DNA of 53,494 nucleotides from assembly GCA_934148875.1 (NCBI GenBank), contig CAKPDJ010000004.1, positions 1 to 53,494 on the forward strand. The letters are read 5' to 3'. The notes under the pieces are model-generated. The model did not search any database and was not told the DNA's origin. It saw only the letters and a program-made list of their open reading frames with translations. Every line of letters begins with the position of its first letter. Positions within the stretch are counted from its first letter, which is position 1. Both the position numbers and the translations under genes were made by a program. This stretch comes from an uncultured Bacilli bacterium (lineage in GTDB: Bacteria; Bacillota_I; Bacilli_A; RF39; UBA660). Positions 50,788 through 53,494 of this stretch are shown here, piece after piece.

Positions 50788-50810
50788 AAAGATCGCTAAA
50801 GGCGATCTTT
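50788..50810. terminator. terminator between the CotZ-like gene and the convergent gene
   Basis: AAAGATCGC and GCGATCTTT form a 9-bp stem with a 5-base loop. It overlaps the stop of the minus-strand gene at 50796. Confidence 0.88.
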
Positions 50811-51128
50811 TATTATGATATCATTAATTTCTACAATAGGAATAATTTCATTATCTACTGTTACTAAACTATTTTTCACTTTACCTGCTATTTTAGTATT
50901 ATAGTCTTTCTTATTAGTTTTAATAATGACATCTATATTAAATATATATCTGCTACTTTTAAAAAGCTTTCTTATCTTATCCTCTACTGACATACCTTGC
51001 TCAAAATCATTTGACTTTTTTTCTGTATTTCTAGTAAGTTTTTCTGAATCTGAGCCATAATAAACTTGCTTATTATTTATATGATTTGGCTCTACTTTTT
51101 TTCTAAAAATTTCTGGTAACTTTTTCAT
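50796..51128 (-). CDS. basic protein of unknown function, possibly a coat component
   Basis: 110 residues, ATG 51128 after AAAGGATT. Hydrophilic, Lys/Asn-rich N-terminal half (about 1-60), then a beta-rich end of 50 residues: YIFNIDVIIKTNKKDYNTKI, VDNEIIPIVEINDIII. No signal or helix. The end loosely resembles the C-terminal domain of CotO-type coat proteins, and the neighbour is a coat gene; the link is weak. Convergent with the CotZ-like gene. Confidence 0.5.
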   Translation of the reverse strand: MKKLPEIFRKKVEPNHINNKQVYYGSDSEKLTRNTEKKSNDFEQGMSVEDKIRKLFKSSRYIFNIDVIIKTNKKDYNTKIAGKVKNSLVTVDNEIIPIVEINDIIIKDRL

Positions 51129-51202
51129 ATTAATCCTTTCATTTCTTCATTACATACAAATATTTTTAAATATTTATTCCATACTAACAATAGAGGGATA
51201 TT

Positions 51203-52336
51203 ATGGAAAAAATTAGAAAATTTAAATTTAATTACCAACTATTAATATGCTTATTATTCTTTATGATTATAAGTATAGTTACTATATATAGTGCTATGAC
51301 ATATATGCCTAGTTATCTAGGCAATCTAGCTATTAAGCAACTAACTTGGTATCTTTTAGGAATGATAGTGGTATTTTTGGTAATTAAATTAACTAACTCC
51401 ACTCTTTATCAATATGCTTGGTATATATATATGACTAATGTTTTACTTTTATTCGTTATTCTAATTGTTGGACAACCTATTAATGGTAGCAAGTGCTGGT
51501 TTATTATACCTGGCATTGGTTCAATTCAACCAAGTGAATTTATGAAAATTGGTATTATGTTACTTAGTAGTGTAGTAACGAGTAAATGGGTTAAAAATGT
51601 TAAAAAGAAAGTTACTTTTAAAGATGAGTGTGTATTACTATTGAAAATAGGTATTATTTTTATAATACCTGCATTACTTACCTTTTTAGAACCAGATACA
51701 GGAGCTGTTTTTATATATTTTATTATAATACTATCTATTTTATCTATATCCCCTATTAGAAAAAGATGGTTTATTATAGGAATAATTATATTTATGCTAC
51801 TGTTAGGATTATTTTTAGGAATATATTTTTTTAAGCAGGATATGTTTGTTCAAATATTTGGTACTGATTTATTTTATAGAATTGATAGACTACTTGATTG
51901 GAAAAATGGAACAGGAATGCAATTAGAAAATTCTTTAACTGCTATTGGTTCTGGAAAGTTATTTGGACATGGATTTAATAAAACACCTATTTATTTTCCA
52001 GAATCAGCAACTGATTTTATCTTTGCAGTCTATGCTTCAAATTTTGGATTAGTTGGAAGTATATTTTTAATATTACTAATTTTATATTTTGATATAAAGC
52101 TAATAAGTATTATGAAAGGAACAGAAAATATTACTGATAAATTTATGCTAGCTGGTATATTAGGTATGCTTGTTTATCAAGAAATACAGAATATTGGTAT
52201 GACGTTAGGAATATTACCAATAACTGGTATCACTCTTCCTTTTATTAGTTATGGTGGATCTAGTTTAATATCTTACATGATTATTGTTGGAATTATTTTT
52301 AATATATATAATGATAGTCATAAAACTTTAAATTAA
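51203..52336 (+). CDS. rodA: SEDS-family peptidoglycan polymerase RodA
   Basis: 377 residues, about ten membrane helices. SEDS marks: the start TIYSAMTYMP, GSIQPSEFMKIG, FLEPDTGAVFIY (with the catalytic Asp), GHGFNKTPIYFPESATDFIFAV, and MTLGILPITGITLPFISYGGSS. RodA drives side-wall peptidoglycan synthesis with a class B PBP. GAGGG before the ATG at 51203. Distinguished from the FtsW at 46382 by GHGFNKT and position; the split between RodA and FtsW in this lineage is not certain. Confidence 0.88.
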   Translation: MEKIRKFKFNYQLLICLLFFMIISIVTIYSAMTYMPSYLGNLAIKQLTWYLLGMIVVFLVIKLTNSTLYQYAWYIYMTNVLLLFVILIVGQPINGSKCWFIIPGIGSIQPSEFMKIGIMLLSSVVTSKWVKNVKKKVTFKDECVLLLKIGIIFIIPALLTFLEPDTGAVFIYFIIILSILSISPIRKRWFIIGIIIFMLLLGLFLGIYFFKQDMFVQIFGTDLFYRIDRLLDWKNGTGMQLENSLTAIGSGKLFGHGFNKTPIYFPESATDFIFAVYASNFGLVGSIFLILLILYFDIKLISIMKGTENITDKFMLAGILGMLVYQEIQNIGMTLGILPITGITLPFISYGGSSLISYMIIVGIIFNIYNDSHKTLN

Positions 52337-52364
52337 AAGAAGCACTATTTATTTAGCACTTCTT
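52337..52364. terminator. bidirectional terminator
   Basis: AAGAAGCACTA (52337-52347) pairs with TAGCACTTCTT (52354-52364) with two G-U/A-C type weak positions, loop of 6, T runs on both sides. Between rodA and the convergent glycosyltransferase gene. Confidence 0.7.
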
Positions 52365-53352
52365 CATATACTTCTTTTAATTTTTTACCTATTAGTTTTT
52401 GGTCTCTTTCTATAGCTAGTGGATAAGCTTCATCTACTACACTTTTTAATTTACCTGATAAAAATGCTTTGATTTTTTTCTCAAATTCATTTACATCTTT
52501 GGCTTTGTAAACATTTTTACCATCTTTTAACCAGCCATCAAAAATAGGAATATCACGAATGATGGAATTTGTTTTACAAGCAAAAGCTTCAATTATAGGA
52601 ATTCCCTCGGTCTCTTCAAAAGTTGGGAATAAATATAAATCACAACCATTTAGAGCAGCTCTAATCATATCTCTTTCAACATATCCAGCAAAAGTTAAAT
52701 TATCCAATTTAGTTTTTACAGCTCTTCTGACAGGTTTAGTTGCTGCTGCTAACGGACTATATCCAAACCAAATAAATTTATATTCAGGCATTCTTTTGGC
52801 AAGTTCTACAAAATCTACTATACCTTTACGTTCAATATATAAACCAATACCTATTATAACTTTGTCATCTTTAGTGTAGCCATATTTTTTTCTAAATTCT
52901 TCACCATATTTTTTATTGTTTTTGAAAAAGTCTAACTCTACTCCATTAGATATGGCATAGATTTTTTTATTTTCTAGTCCTTTGTATCCTTGTAGTAAGT
53001 TTTTAGAATAAATGGTAGGTGTAACAATAACATCTCCTAGTGAATAACATTTAATTAACCACCATTTTACTAATTTTGATGTTTGTTTGGCTAAAATAAA
53101 ACCATTTTTATAATCTTCTTCCGTAGAGTGAGCATGATAAACTACTTTTTTGCCTCTTTTTTTAGCTTTTTTAGCCATAAAATAAGATTTTAAAAACCAT
53201 GTATTTATATGTAAAATATCATAATCTTCTTTTGGATTTAAAGTATATTCAATCTTTTCATCTTCTAAAGCCTTCATTTGATGCTTGATTGCTTTTCCTA
53301 AACCGCTCTTACCTATTGTTTTTAAACCTTCTGCATATAATAATACCTTCAT
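52345..53352 (-). CDS. GT4-family glycosyltransferase (diacylglycerol-glucosyltransferase type)
   Basis: 335 residues, two Rossmann domains (GT-B). Motifs: MKVLLYAEGLKTIGKSGLG at the start (the Gly-rich loop of the acceptor domain), IGIGLYIERKGIVDFVELAK, and in the donor domain FPTFEETEGIPIIEAFACKT, which contains the E-x7-E of GT4 enzymes. The YAEG...GIG start and length are typical of the 1,2-diacylglycerol 3-glucosyltransferase (alpha-MgS-like) group, which makes the glycolipid anchor of lipoteichoic acid. ATG 53352 after GTGGGGA; the longer frame adds an unrelated hydrophobic tail. Confidence 0.82.
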   Translation of the reverse strand: MKVLLYAEGLKTIGKSGLGKAIKHQMKALEDEKIEYTLNPKEDYDILHINTWFLKSYFMAKKAKKRGKKVVYHAHSTEEDYKNGFILAKQTSKLVKWWLIKCYSLGDVIVTPTIYSKNLLQGYKGLENKKIYAISNGVELDFFKNNKKYGEEFRKKYGYTKDDKVIIGIGLYIERKGIVDFVELAKRMPEYKFIWFGYSPLAAATKPVRRAVKTKLDNLTFAGYVERDMIRAALNGCDLYLFPTFEETEGIPIIEAFACKTNSIIRDIPIFDGWLKDGKNVYKAKDVNEFEKKIKAFLSGKLKSVVDEAYPLAIERDQKLIGKKLKEVYEEVLNK

Positions 53353-53494
53353 ATGACGTCCCCACTTCTCTCTTAATATGATTATATAATAAAGAAAAAT
53401 AAAAATAAATAATTTTAAGAACAAAAGAATAAAAATTTTAATTTTTATTCGCCTTGGTAGTTGCCTCCCAAGTTTCCTACTTCACAGATAGAGT

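Noticed and set aside
1..53494. Mycoplasma-type code (TGA read as Trp)
   Set aside because: TGA ends real genes (deoD, hsdM) with correct length, and Trp is encoded by TGG throughout.

Overview
The window comes from a very AT-rich, Gram-positive, endospore-forming bacterium. It carries a gerA-type germinant receptor operon, a CotY/CotZ-like coat protein, a YjcZ-like small sporulation protein, a LtaS-like enzyme, LicD, two SEDS proteins and a diacylglycerol-type glycosyltransferase. TGA is used as a stop (deoD, hsdM), so the code is standard and not the Mycoplasma code. The best guess is an uncultured gut lineage of Bacilli (Erysipelotrichales or RF39-like); this rests on gene content and composition only.

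Layout. 1-3.6 kb: first 14 codons of a type IV prepilin, then a germination operon (A-C-B order). 3.6-5.5 kb: a stand-alone holin/M23 endolysin cassette. 5.6-11.1 kb: tRNA-Thr, DedA, a membrane protein fused to a permuted papain-like domain, an HD protein and small membrane proteins or lipoproteins. 11.1-13.3 kb: ArsR repressor plus Zn/Cd/Pb-type P-ATPase with an SmtB-type operator. 13.4-17.4 kb: LicD, a lipase-like hydrolase and an LTA-synthase-like protein. 17.4-25.2 kb: SPFH and Tim44-like zinc-ribbon proteins, DUF4186/DUF1848, deoD-add, a radical SAM protein, a LysR-type HTH protein and a Nudix protein. 25.3-25.7 kb: a transposase remnant.

26.07-39.07 kb is a 13-kb integrative element flanked by the 9-bp repeat CTTAGGAGG, which is the anticodon-loop region of a tRNA-Arg(CCT) gene. 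The host tRNA is cut in two: the 5' half with its promoter lies at the right end, the 3' half with its terminator at the left end. Neither junction rebuilds it. The element carries a complete but different tRNA-Arg(CCT) just inside its right end, in the same orientation and downstream of the host tRNA promoter, so it appears to replace the gene it breaks. Cargo: tyrosine integrase, Xis-like HTH, several unknown small proteins, a coiled-coil protein ending in a HEPN-type Rx4H motif, and a type I restriction operon hsdR-lipoprotein-zinc ribbon membrane protein-hsdM-hsdS. Repeats at both ends look like integrase arm sites.

39.1-53.5 kb is chromosomal again: an LppM-like zinc-ribbon lipoprotein, a second HD protein, an ADP-ribosylglycohydrolase, a decayed YhcG-type nuclease tail, an operon-like run ftsW-comEA-comEC-dinD, the YjcZ-like gene, def, a sensor kinase, a membrane-anchored EIIB-like protein without its phosphorylated cysteine, the CotZ-like gene, rodA and a glycosyltransferase. 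The two spore genes share an upstream motif that fits a sigma-K promoter.

All functions are read from sequence patterns; no database search was possible.
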